Shown here piece by piece: positions 53,294 to 61,438 of a stretch of 64,000 nt of DNA. The stretch is from Oceanicaulis sp. (GTDB taxonomy: Bacteria > Pseudomonadota > Alphaproteobacteria > Caulobacterales > Maricaulaceae). Each line of letters opens with the position of its first letter. The first letter of the stretch is position 1. Below the pieces are notes generated by a model, which saw nothing but the letters and a program-made list of their open reading frames with translations, ran no database searches and was not told the origin of the DNA. The position numbers were made by a program, and so were the translations under genes. The DNA is taken from the NCBI GenBank assembly GCA_040112665.1, contig CP157796.1, forward strand, positions 1,180,813 to 1,244,812, given 5' to 3'.

Positions 53294-53367
53294 GGGCTTC
53301 TGGGAGAGTCACACCTCTCACCTCTGCCTTCGGAGACCGCAGCTCTATCCCGCTGCGCTATGGGTGC
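53294..53367 (-). pseudogene. degenerate tRNA-Arg(CCG)-like remnant
   Basis: The minus strand from 53367 reads GCACCCATAGCGCAGC, then GGATAGAGC, then TCTCCGAAGGCAGAGGT, and a GAGAG/CTCTC T-arm. This follows a typical alphaproteobacterial tRNA-Arg(CCG) in order and spacing. The acceptor 3' strand does not pair, the D-stem has a mismatch and the anticodon arm has extra bases, so it is not functional. It may be a scar of an integrase attachment event. Confidence 0.42.
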
Positions 53368-53374
53368 TCTTCTG

Positions 53375-53578
53375 CTAACGCAACAGTTCCCCCGCCTCCA
53401 CCCCAAGCGCCACGGCGATCTTCTCCACCACAGTGACAGTCGGGTTACGCACGCCGCGTTCGACGCCGGATATGTAGGTGCGGTGCAGTTCGGCCTGTTC
53501 GGCGAGCTCTTCCTGGCTCCAGCCCTTTTCGGTGCGGGCGGCTTTGATGTTTCGGGCGAGGCGTAAGCGGATATCCAT
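53375..53578 (-). CDS. XRE-family helix-turn-helix regulator
   Basis: A 67-residue DNA-binding protein made only of an HTH_3 domain: NIKAARTEKGWSQEELAEQA, then HRTYISGVERGVRNPTV. It is divergent from the Mrr-like nuclease gene 96 bases away and probably controls it, as C proteins do for restriction systems. A start eight codons earlier (53602) is also possible. Confidence 0.85.
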   Translation of the reverse strand: MDIRLRLARNIKAARTEKGWSQEELAEQAELHRTYISGVERGVRNPTVTVVEKIAVALGVEAGELLR

Positions 53579-53673
53579 CCCCAGGAGAGGACGGCGCTGC
53601 ATCTGATAAGACTACAGACGATGAGTCTCATTTCGAGTTGACTGTCCGGCGGCGACTGCGCTGTGTGGCCGAC

Positions 53674-54615
53674 ATGCGAGACCCATCGGATGCATTCCCG
53701 ATCACGGCGACCGTTGTACGCTATATCAAACTCGGCCCCGGCGGCGCCTGGGCGGAGCGCGCGATCGCGGAAGGCAAGCTCGTGCTCGATTTCAGGGAGG
53801 TGCCGCATGAGGTTGCGGCGAGCGGCGACGAGGCCGCCCTCCTCGACGCCTGCCTCAGGTTTCGCGGGGGCCATGAACGCAATGCGAAGACCGACGCCGG
53901 CGAGATCAGCGCCTTTTACCAGGCGAGCTCGAGCGATCTCTGGATCACCTTCCATGCCGGCCGGCTCTGGTGGGCCTTCTGCGAGCGCGGTGTCCATCCT
54001 AGCGCGCCGGAAGATGGGCTCGGCGCGCGATATCGCCGCGTCATTTACGGCTGGCGCTCAACCGACGCCGACGGCGCGCCGCTTCATCTAGCTTCGCTCG
54101 ATGGACGCATCACCCAGCTGGCCGCCTACCGGCGGACGATCTGTGCGGTGAAGGCCGCCGACCGGGTGCTGCGCGCCATCAACGCCGAGCCCCATCCCGA
54201 CGGGGTCGCAGCGGCGAGCGCGCGCGACACACTGCTCGCCTCGGTGAGCAACCTGATCCAGCAACTCAGTCCTCAGGACTTTGAGGTGCTGATCGATCTC
54301 ATCATAGCCCGGCTTGGCTGGCGCCGCGTCGGCGCGCTCGGCGGTCCACAGAAGACCGTTGATATCGAGCTCGAGCAGCCGCTTACGGGCGAGCGCGCCT
54401 TCGTGCAGGTGAAGTCGCGCAGCTCTCAGGCCGAGCTCGATTCCTACGTGGCTGAGTTCGAGCGCCGCGATGAAGACCGGATGATCTATGCCTGGCATTC
54501 CGGGCCGGAGCTGACATGCGAAAATTCTGCAGTGCTTTTGATGGGCCCTGACACAAATGCCAATTCGGTCCTGAAAGCCGGGTTGTTAGACTGGCTTATG
54601 CAGAAGGCCCGCTGA
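53674..54615 (+). CDS. Mrr-type restriction endonuclease-like protein
   Basis: A 313-residue protein. The C-terminal domain is Mrr-like: LSPQDFEVLIDLIIARLGW, then KTVDIELEQP, then AFVQVKSRSS, which gives the D-x(n)-Q-x-K active site of the Mrr branch of PD-(D/E)xK nucleases. The first 180 residues (FPITATVVRYIKLGPGGAW, then FREVPHEV) may recognise DNA but are not a family I know. Mrr enzymes cut modified DNA. The frame is open from a TTG at 53638; I use the first ATG. Confidence 0.72.
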   Translation: MRDPSDAFPITATVVRYIKLGPGGAWAERAIAEGKLVLDFREVPHEVAASGDEAALLDACLRFRGGHERNAKTDAGEISAFYQASSSDLWITFHAGRLWWAFCERGVHPSAPEDGLGARYRRVIYGWRSTDADGAPLHLASLDGRITQLAAYRRTICAVKAADRVLRAINAEPHPDGVAAASARDTLLASVSNLIQQLSPQDFEVLIDLIIARLGWRRVGALGGPQKTVDIELEQPLTGERAFVQVKSRSSQAELDSYVAEFERRDEDRMIYAWHSGPELTCENSAVLLMGPDTNANSVLKAGLLDWLMQKAR

Positions 54616-54950
54616 TCAATACGGCGCCGGCGCTGATTTGTGACTTTTATGGTTCAGCCATTCTATATTGAATACTTCTATATTCCCTGCTATCTCCATC
54701 CTGTCTGAGGCTCCGAACCTCATCTTTGCGTTATGCTCTGATGTGAGGGATGGGCACGGGATCGGCCGGACATGGGTTGCAGGCCGCCCAACGCCGCTGG
54801 CTCACGCCTGCGCCATGGCGCGCACGTATCGCCGCACGACCCTTCTTCCGCCATGGGGCGGGCAAGGCTTCTCACAAACATCGTTGTAACGGGCGCGTTT
54901 GCGGCCGGTGACCCGGCGCGCGCACCGCCCTTTCCCAAAAGGAGCGTCCC
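54616..54950. other. intergenic region with short repeat, island junction
   Basis: About 335 bases. Near 54660-54690 the word TTCTATATT occurs twice, 16 bases apart. A good ribosome site (AAAAGGAGC) ends the region before the ParB-methyltransferase gene. TGAGGG at about 54743 is not followed by CGTA. The rise in GC after about 54720 suggests a junction of two accessory segments. Confidence 0.4.
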
Positions 54951-56300
54951 ATGACGCATTCGACGGCCCATGAGTCCTTGTCGCTGAAGGTCGAGTATGT
55001 CGACCCTCACACCCTCATCCAGTATGAACGCCACACCCGCATCCATTCCAACCGCCAGATCTACAAGATCGAGCGCTCGATCAGCCGATACGGTTTCGTC
55101 AATCCGATCCTCATCGATGACCAGAACGGCGTAATCGCCGGCCATGGCCGGCTCGTGGCGGCCTTGCACCTTCGCTACCATGAAGTCCCGGTCATCCGCC
55201 TCAGCCACATGAGCGCGGCGGAGAAGCGCGCCTACATCATCGCCGACAACCGGCTGGCCGAAGAGGCGGGCTGGGATGTGGAGCTGCTGCGCCTGGAACT
55301 CGGCGATCTCATTGAGCTGAAGGACGAGATCGACATCACCGACACCGGGTTCGACATCGCCCAGGTGGACATGATCCTGCTCGAACCCGAAGGCCGTCCG
55401 ACCGGGCCGGACACCGATGATGTCGTGCCCGAAGAAGCGCCGGCGGTGACCCGCCAGGGCGATCTCTGGCTGTTCGATGATGAACGCCACCGCGTGCTCT
55501 GCGGCGATGCGCTGGAGCAGGCCGATGTGGCGCGCCTCATCGACGGCCAGGCGGTGCGCATGCTCCTGACCGACCCGCCCTACAACGTGCCGGTCAAAGG
55601 CCATGTGAGCGGGCTGGGCAAAGCCGAACACGGCGAGTTCGCCTATGCGTCTGGAGAAATGGACGCCGGCCAGTTCACCCAGTTTCTAAAGGACACGCTG
55701 TCGAACGGGGCGGCGCACCTGGTCGATGGCGGGCTGGCCTACGTATTTATGGACTGGCGCCATATCGAGGAGGTGATGGCGGCCGGGCGCGCGGTGTTCG
55801 ATCGCTTCGAGAACATGTGTGTCTGGACGAAAACCAATGGCGGCATGGGCTCGCTCTATCGATCCTCCCATGAGCTCTGCTTCATCTTCAAATCCGGCAA
55901 GGCCTCTCACCTGAACCACGTCCAGCTTGGCCGGTTCGGGCGTAACCGCACCAATGTCTGGGCGTTCGCCGGGGCGAACGCGTTTTCGAAAAACCGTGAT
56001 GCGGATCTCGCCGATCACCCCACGGTCAAGCCGGTCGGCATGCTGGCCGAGGCCATGCTGGATGTGACCAACCCAGATGATGTCGTGCTCGACCTGTTCG
56101 GCGGATCGGGCTCCACCCTGCTCGCCGCCCGGCGGGTGCACCGGTGTGCCTGCCTCATGGAGTACGAGCCGGGCTATGTGGACGTGATGATAAGGCGCTG
56201 GATCGGGCGCTACGGCTCGATCCCGGTGCTGGAAGAAACCGGTGAGAGCTATCACGAGGTCGCGGCGCGCCGCGAGGCTGAAGCGATGGAGGAGGCGTGA
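54951..56300 (+). CDS. ParB-like domain fused to beta-class DNA methyltransferase
   Basis: A 449-residue fusion. The N-terminal ParB/sulfiredoxin-like domain has NPILIDDQNGVIAGHGRL (about 55-72). The methyltransferase has DPPYN (about 208) before FGGSGSTL (about 383), the beta-class order, and the SAM-binding segment LDLFGGSG. It should methylate adenine N6 or cytosine N4 in a short site. Such fusions are common on alphaproteobacterial phages and integrative elements, where they protect DNA or mimic host methylation. The next gene begins right after its stop. Confidence 0.9.
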   Translation: MTHSTAHESLSLKVEYVDPHTLIQYERHTRIHSNRQIYKIERSISRYGFVNPILIDDQNGVIAGHGRLVAALHLRYHEVPVIRLSHMSAAEKRAYIIADNRLAEEAGWDVELLRLELGDLIELKDEIDITDTGFDIAQVDMILLEPEGRPTGPDTDDVVPEEAPAVTRQGDLWLFDDERHRVLCGDALEQADVARLIDGQAVRMLLTDPPYNVPVKGHVSGLGKAEHGEFAYASGEMDAGQFTQFLKDTLSNGAAHLVDGGLAYVFMDWRHIEEVMAAGRAVFDRFENMCVWTKTNGGMGSLYRSSHELCFIFKSGKASHLNHVQLGRFGRNRTNVWAFAGANAFSKNRDADLADHPTVKPVGMLAEAMLDVTNPDDVVLDLFGGSGSTLLAARRVHRCACLMEYEPGYVDVMIRRWIGRYGSIPVLEETGESYHEVAARREAEAMEEA

Positions 56301-56720
56301 ATGGCTGACTATGATGTGGGCTATAAGAAGCCGCCGAAAGAACACCGGTTCAAGAAGGGCCAGAGCGGCAACCCGGCCGGACGGCCGAAGAAGAAGGGCC
56401 CGGCGGCATCCGATCTGATGGCCGCGTTCATCACCGAGCACATTGCAGTGACCAAAAACGGCGAGATCACCGATGTCTCCCGGTTCGAGGCCTTCCAGTC
56501 TCAGGTCTACACCCTCGCCATGAAAGGCGACAAAGCCGCAATGCGCTTGTTCATCCAAATGTGCCAGGCCGCCGGGGTGATGCGGCCTGCACAGAAGGAT
56601 GCCGACGAGGCGCCCAAAGGCGGGATCCTCGCCGTGCCGATGTTCAGCGGCTCGGTTGAAGACTGGGCGGCCTTGCCGGACGATCAGGTGGTGCCCGAGG
56701 TGATCGGGAAAGAGACCTGA
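56301..56720 (+). CDS. DUF5681 domain protein
   Basis: A 139-residue protein. The N terminus reads VGYKKPPKEHRFKKGQSGNP then AGRPKKKG, the mark of DUF5681, often found next to phage terminase or ParB-methyltransferase genes. The remaining part is helical and not further known. It follows the methyltransferase without a gap and is followed by a strong terminator. Confidence 0.8.
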   Translation: MADYDVGYKKPPKEHRFKKGQSGNPAGRPKKKGPAASDLMAAFITEHIAVTKNGEITDVSRFEAFQSQVYTLAMKGDKAAMRLFIQMCQAAGVMRPAQKDADEAPKGGILAVPMFSGSVEDWAALPDDQVVPEVIGKET

Positions 56721-56742
56721 CGCCCTGCCCAACCCTGTTTCC

Positions 56743-56771
56743 AGCCGGGGCGGTCTCGCCCCGGCTTTTTT
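56743..56771 (+). terminator. intrinsic terminator after the DUF5681 gene
   Basis: A perfect ten-base stem (AGCCGGGGCG and CGCCCCGGCT) with a GTCT loop, followed by a T-run. It ends the methyltransferase-DUF5681 unit. Confidence 0.9.
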
Positions 56772-56814
56772 CTTGCGCGATCACCGTGGACTTCTAACCC
56801 CATTCGAGCCTTGC

Positions 56815-57018
56815 ATGGCGGCCATGCATGATATCGCCGCCCTCTTCGCCGACGTCGCCGCCGCGCTTGAAGACGCCCATGAGGTCGCCATAGCCGGCCA
56901 AAATCCGTCCGCCGACACCGAAGCCCTGGCCGCAGCCGCGCAGGATTTGCAGCACCGCACCGAGGCGGCCGGGCGTATCGCCGCAGCGATCGTCAGCATT
57001 CTGGAAAAACCCCACTGA
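56815..57018 (+). CDS. small helical hypothetical protein
   Basis: A 67-residue, mostly helical, Ala-rich protein (DIAALFADVAAALEDAHEVA in parts, then EAAGRIAAAIVSIL). I do not recognise it. Similar small genes occur in the same place in related mobile cassettes as far as I know. The start at 56815 is the first of several ATGs; the frame is open from 56773. Confidence 0.45.
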   Translation: MAAMHDIAALFADVAAALEDAHEVAIAGQNPSADTEALAAAAQDLQHRTEAAGRIAAAIVSILEKPH

Positions 57019-57131
57019 ACCGACTGGACTTCGGCCCCGAGCCGAGCATGCATGGCTGCCAAGCCCGGGCTCCCGGGCTCGTCTCGGTGCAAGCCGGCGC
57101 ACTTTCGCGCCGGCCCGAACCAGAGGCGATC

Positions 57132-57557
57132 ATGTCAGAACTCACCAAACCCCACACAGAGATCCTCACCGCCCTTGATGAGGCTGGAGGCCCGATCCAC
57201 CGCGACGCCCTGTCGGTGTCCTCCCAAGCCGGGGCGCTGAACGCCCATATCGACCATCTCGCCAGCCGCGCGTTGATCGCGGTTGCAGGCGAGACGCTGA
57301 GCCTGACTGAGATCGGCGCGGCGATACTCGCTCCCGCCGAACCAGGTCGGCAACCGACCAAGAAAGCCCGGCTCATCGCGCTTTTAGGCGCCAAGACAGG
57401 CGTCACCATCGCTGATCTCGCCGCGGAGCTTAGCTGGCAGCCCCATACCACTCGTGCGGCTCTGACCGGCCTTCGAAAGGCGGGCCATGAGATCGAGAAG
57501 ATGGCCCCAGCCGAGGGCGCAAAGCAGGCGCGCTACCGCCTGAAGGCAGCCGCGTGA
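57132..57557 (+). CDS. DUF3489 winged-helix protein
   Basis: A 141-residue protein. The C-terminal half (about 85-140) reads KKARLIALLGAKTGVTIADL, then LSWQPHTTRAALTGLRKAGH, the DUF3489 winged helix. The N-terminal half looks like a second winged helix (LTALDEAGGPIHRDALSV). It is coupled to the DUF2924 gene (TGATG). These two genes commonly precede large serine recombinases in alphaproteobacteria. Confidence 0.85.
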   Translation: MSELTKPHTEILTALDEAGGPIHRDALSVSSQAGALNAHIDHLASRALIAVAGETLSLTEIGAAILAPAEPGRQPTKKARLIALLGAKTGVTIADLAAELSWQPHTTRAALTGLRKAGHEIEKMAPAEGAKQARYRLKAAA

Positions 57558-57991
57558 TGGCGCGCGATTCTGTGAGGGATATCGACCTCGATCTGGACCG
57601 CCTACCCGACCGGTCTCGCGACGAGCTGGCCGATCTCTGGCGCTCTGCGTTCGCGGCCGACCCGCCCGCCGGCATGAGCCGGGCCCTCCTGGCCCGGCTG
57701 CTGGCTTACGATCTGCAGGCCGCACGGCGCGGTGGCCTAACCCAGCGGGTGAGGGCCAGACTTGCAAAGATCCGCGCCGGCGATGCGCCGCAGCCCTCCA
57801 CTCCAAAGCTCAAGCCCGGCGCCCGCCTGGTGCGCGAATGGAACGGGATCAGCCATACGGTCGATGTGACCGAGACCGGCTTTGTCTATCGCGGCGAGAG
57901 CTGGCGGTCCCTGACCGCGATCGCGAAGGCCATCACCGGCACGCGCTGGTCCGGGCCGCGGTTTTTCGGGCTGAAAGGTAAGGCGCGATGA
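57557..57991 (+). CDS. DUF2924 domain protein
   Basis: A 144-residue protein. It reads LPDRSRDELADLWRSAF, then LLARLLAYDLQAARRGG, then PGARLVREWNGISHTVDVTE and YRGESWRSLTAIAKAITGTR in parts, ending WSGPRFFGL. This is DUF2924. It overlaps the recombinase gene by 4 bases. Its role may be to help the recombinase choose direction or sites; that is inference from the constant linkage. Confidence 0.88.
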   Translation: MARDSVRDIDLDLDRLPDRSRDELADLWRSAFAADPPAGMSRALLARLLAYDLQAARRGGLTQRVRARLAKIRAGDAPQPSTPKLKPGARLVREWNGISHTVDVTETGFVYRGESWRSLTAIAKAITGTRWSGPRFFGLKGKAR

Positions 57992-59688
57992 CGATGCGCT
58001 GCGCGATCTATACCCGCAAATCCACCGAAGAGGGGCTCGATCAGGCGTTCAACTCGCTCGATGCCCAGCACGAGGCCTGTGCAGCCTATATCGCCTCCCA
58101 GCGCCATGAAGGCTGGAAACTGCTGACAGAGCGCTATGACGATGGCGGCGTATCAGGCGGCACGCTCGATCGACCGGCGGTTCAGCGCCTGCTCGCCGAT
58201 ATCGATGCCGGCCGGGTGGACATGGTCGTGGTCTACAAGATCGACCGTCTGACGCGTTCGCTGGCCGATTTCGCTCGGCTGGTCGAGCGCTTCGATAAGG
58301 CCGGCTGCTCCTTCGTCTCGGTGACCCAAGCCTTCAATACCTCCACCTCCATGGGCCGGCTCACCCTCAATGTCCTGCTCTCCTTCGCCCAGTTCGAGCG
58401 CGAGGTCACCGGCGAGCGGATCCGCGACAAGATCGCCGCCTCGAAGAAGAAAGGGATGTGGATGGGCGGCATGGTCCCGCTGGGCTATGACGTGCGCCGC
58501 GAGCCAGAGCGGGGCCTGGTGGTGAACGCAGGCGAGGCCGCCACCGTGCGCACGATATTCGCGCTCTATGACGAGCTTGAAGACCTCAAGGACGTCGCCG
58601 AGACCCTCAAGGCGCGGGGCGTCGTCTCGAAAGTGCGCACCTTCGAGCGCAGCGGGCGGAGATTCGGAGGCAAGCCGCTTTCCCACGGCCAGGTCCATTT
58701 CATCCTCACCAATCCGGTCTATCGCGGCCTGATCCGTCACAAGGGGGAGGTCTATGAAGGCCAGCACAAGGCCATCATAGATGCTGACCTCTGGGAGCGT
58801 GTTCAGGAGAAGCTGCAGGCCCATGCCAGGCGCAAGCGTCGCCGTGATGACAACACCGGCAAGCTTGCAGAACCGAAGGACCGCTCACCCCTGGCGGGCC
58901 GGGTCTATGACGAAACCGGCGATCGGCTCACGCCCTCGGCCACCTCAAGCCGGCGTGATGGCTCCTCGAAGCGGCGGATCCGCTATTATGTCTCCACGCG
59001 CCTCATCAGAACCAAGGCCCGAGACCGGGCCGATGATCCCGCCGGTTGGCGCCTACCGGCCGCCAAACTCGAGCGCGCTGTGGCCGGAGCGGTCATCGAG
59101 CATCTGATCGAAACCGGCGAGCGCCTCACCACCAGCGACGAGCCCACACAGCTATTCCGGGTCGCGGATAGGATCAACAGCCTGACAAAGGCGCTTCAAA
59201 GCGATCTCGCCAAGGGCCCCTTGCGCGAGATCACCGAGAGAATCCTCGTCGCGCCCGGTTCGCTCGCGATCACATTGAGCCGGGCCGGACTAGCGAAGAT
59301 GCTGGACATCGCGCCCGGCAAGGTCGACGCAGATAAGCTCGCCTTCGAGACCGGGTTTACGATCCGCCGGCGCGGGGTGGAGATGAAACTGGTCACCGGC
59401 ACGTCCGAGCGGGCTCGCGACAACACCTTGATCCGCATGCTCGCGGCCGCGCAGGCATGGCTCGACGAGGTTCGCGCCGGCACGTCCATGGCCGAGATCG
59501 GCCGGCGCTATGGATGGACCGATGCGCCGGTGCGCCAGCGCATCCGCCTCGCACTTTTGTCGCCTGCTATCACCGCCGCGATCCTTGAAGGCCACCAGCC
59601 GCCCGAACTCACCGCCCACAAGCTGCTTAAGACCGACATCCCGCTCGACTGGGATCGCCAGGCCGAGAGGCTCGGATTTAATAGCTGA
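57988..59688 (+). CDS. large serine recombinase
   Basis: A 566-residue serine recombinase. The catalytic Ser is in YTRKSTEEG (Ser12), with the domain continuing through YDDGGVSGGTLDRP, YKIDRLTRSL and LLSFAQFEREVTGERIRDK. A recombinase domain follows (PLGYDVRREP) and zinc-ribbon-like parts without Cys (VYRGLIRHKGEVYEGQH). The C-terminal region ends with a helix-turn-helix (TSMAEIGRRYGWTDAPVRQR). It should integrate or excise the element. A repeat-rich region directly after it may be its attachment site. Confidence 0.92.
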   Translation: MTMRCAIYTRKSTEEGLDQAFNSLDAQHEACAAYIASQRHEGWKLLTERYDDGGVSGGTLDRPAVQRLLADIDAGRVDMVVVYKIDRLTRSLADFARLVERFDKAGCSFVSVTQAFNTSTSMGRLTLNVLLSFAQFEREVTGERIRDKIAASKKKGMWMGGMVPLGYDVRREPERGLVVNAGEAATVRTIFALYDELEDLKDVAETLKARGVVSKVRTFERSGRRFGGKPLSHGQVHFILTNPVYRGLIRHKGEVYEGQHKAIIDADLWERVQEKLQAHARRKRRRDDNTGKLAEPKDRSPLAGRVYDETGDRLTPSATSSRRDGSSKRRIRYYVSTRLIRTKARDRADDPAGWRLPAAKLERAVAGAVIEHLIETGERLTTSDEPTQLFRVADRINSLTKALQSDLAKGPLREITERILVAPGSLAITLSRAGLAKMLDIAPGKVDADKLAFETGFTIRRRGVEMKLVTGTSERARDNTLIRMLAAAQAWLDEVRAGTSMAEIGRRYGWTDAPVRQRIRLALLSPAITAAILEGHQPPELTAHKLLKTDIPLDWDRQAERLGFNS

Positions 59689-59694
59689 GAGTGA

Positions 59695-59890
59695 TTTTCC
59701 CTGGATCGCTGTTCTCGCCGATACCTTTCCCTGAAAGCGCGCTGATCAGGGATAACCATTTCCCTGTTCGTCGCGCAGGGAAATCTCCCCTAAGTCAATG
59801 AAATATATCGTGTAAGGCGCACCCGCCGATCGGCAGATCGGTGCTTTTTTGTTGGATTTGCCTGTATATTGGGGGTTTTCAGGGAAAACA
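59695..59890. repeat. cluster of TTTCCCTG/CAGGGAAA repeats
   Basis: TTTCCCTG occurs near 59698, 59723 and 59759, and the inverse CAGGGAAA or CAGGGATA near 59748, 59776 and 59880. The sites are in both orientations and lie right after the serine recombinase. They may be recombinase-binding half sites or part of an attachment site. Confidence 0.6.
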
Positions 59891-60211
59891 GGCTAACCGA
59901 TCTGCCCGGACTGGTCATTGGAGACTTTGGCGCGAGTTCGGGCTCGAACTGGGTAGAGACAAGAGTCTCTGTTCCGCGCACGCGCGCTAACGCCCGGAAG
60001 TGCGGGGCAATTCCGGGCGGTGCCAGTTTACTGGAATATCAGGGTAGATTGCTGGCGGAGAGGGAGTCCCCTTTACCCCCGTCTAGCGCTGTCTCTACCC
60101 GTCAATTAGGACAGGGGCTTAGGCCCATTTTCTGTCCACCTGTGTCTATCTCGTGCGCTCTATATCCACTATGTATTGTGGGTAACGTTGTGGGTACAGG
60201 AGCGAACGGCC
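59891..60211. other. upstream region of tyrosine integrase
   Basis: About 320 bases without a gene. It holds short dyads such as GAGACAAGAGTCTC (near 59955-59968). The sequence GGGTAACGTTGTGGGTACAGG precedes the integrase start. No clear tRNA is present, so the tyrosine-integrase attachment site is not located. Confidence 0.35.
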
Positions 60212-61435
60212 ATGTCCCGCAGGCGCAGAGAGCTTACGTTCAAGGAGGTCGCGGCGCTAGATCAGCCTGGCCGTCACCGGGCCGGGCCGAACCTCTACCT
60301 GCAGATCACGAAGGCCGGCGCCCGGTCCTACCTCTTTCGCTACAAGCTCGCCTTCCCCGGCGCGAAACAGCGCGAGATGGGCCTCGGCTCGTTCAAGGAG
60401 ATATCTCTCGCAGCCGCCCGAGAGGAGGCAGAGCGCTTCCGCAAGCTGGTGCGCCAAGGCGTCGATCCGATCGAGCACCGGCGCCGAGAACGCGAGGAAG
60501 CGGCGCGAGCCGCCGCGGCGCGGAAGACCTTCAAGGAGGTCGCGGAAAGCTTCCTGGAGAACAACGAAGGCGAATGGCGCAATCCGAAGCACCGCCAGCA
60601 ATGGCGAAACACGCTCGCCACCTACGCCTATCCGCACATCGGCGATCTGTTCGTGAACGAGATCACCCGCGCTCACATCTTCGATCTTCTCCTGCCGATC
60701 TGGACCACCAAGCAGGAAACAGCCTCCAGGGTCCGCGGGAGGATCGAGCGGATACTCGACGCCGCGCGGGCCGAGGAGCTTTACGAAGGCGAGAACCCGG
60801 CGCGGTGGAGGGGCAATCTCTCCGCCCGGCTTCCGAGCCCGAAGAAGGCCCAGGCCGTCCGCCACCACCCGGCGCTCCCTTATGACGAATTGCCGTCCTT
60901 CATGAGCGATTTGCAAAAGCGCGAGGGCTGGTCCGCGCTGGCGTTGGAGTTCCTGATCCTGACGGCCGCTCGCTCCGGCGAGGTCCGCGGCGCGCGCTGG
61001 GATGAGATCGACCTGAAGCGCGGTGAGTGGATCATTCCGGCCGACCGCATGAAGGCCGGCAAGGCACACCGTGTGCCGTTGAGCGAGGCCGCTCAGAATG
61101 TCCTTTCCCGCGTCAAAAACGCCCGCACAGAGGCTTTAGTGTTTCCCGCGCCCCAAGGGGGCCAATTCAGCGACGCGGCGCTCTCCGCGCTTCTCAGAAG
61201 GATGAAACGCGACGGCATCACCGTGCACGGCTTCCGCTCCACATTCCGCGACTGGGCGGCCGAACAGACCAGCTTCCCGCCCGAGGTCGCAGAGCGCGCC
61301 CTCGCGCACGTGAAACGAGATAAGGTGGAGGCCGCCTACCAGCGCAGCGACCTGATCGAGAAGCGACGGGCGCTGATGGACGCATGGGCGCGCTTCTGCA
61401 AGGGCGAAGGCAAGGCGCTTCGGTTGGTCGGCTGA
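60212..61435 (+). CDS. tyrosine integrase, P4 type
   Basis: A 407-residue integrase. The N-terminal DUF4102-like domain reads LYLQITKAGARSYLFRYKL, with GLGSFKEISLAAAREEAERF in parts. Catalytic residues are Arg in AARSGEVRG (about 253), His and Arg in HGFRSTFRDW (about 338) and Tyr in EAAYQRSD (about 376). Integrases of this type usually target tRNA genes. I use the ATG at 60212, after a weak GGAG-like site. Confidence 0.92.
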   Translation: MSRRRRELTFKEVAALDQPGRHRAGPNLYLQITKAGARSYLFRYKLAFPGAKQREMGLGSFKEISLAAAREEAERFRKLVRQGVDPIEHRRREREEAARAAAARKTFKEVAESFLENNEGEWRNPKHRQQWRNTLATYAYPHIGDLFVNEITRAHIFDLLLPIWTTKQETASRVRGRIERILDAARAEELYEGENPARWRGNLSARLPSPKKAQAVRHHPALPYDELPSFMSDLQKREGWSALALEFLILTAARSGEVRGARWDEIDLKRGEWIIPADRMKAGKAHRVPLSEAAQNVLSRVKNARTEALVFPAPQGGQFSDAALSALLRRMKRDGITVHGFRSTFRDWAAEQTSFPPEVAERALAHVKRDKVEAAYQRSDLIEKRRALMDAWARFCKGEGKALRLVG

Positions 61436-61438
61436 ACC

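Noticed and set aside
54740..54770. TGAGGGATGG before the ParB-methyltransferase as a further ECF promoter
   Set aside because: The position expected for CGTA reads CCGG, and the gene has no link to metals.
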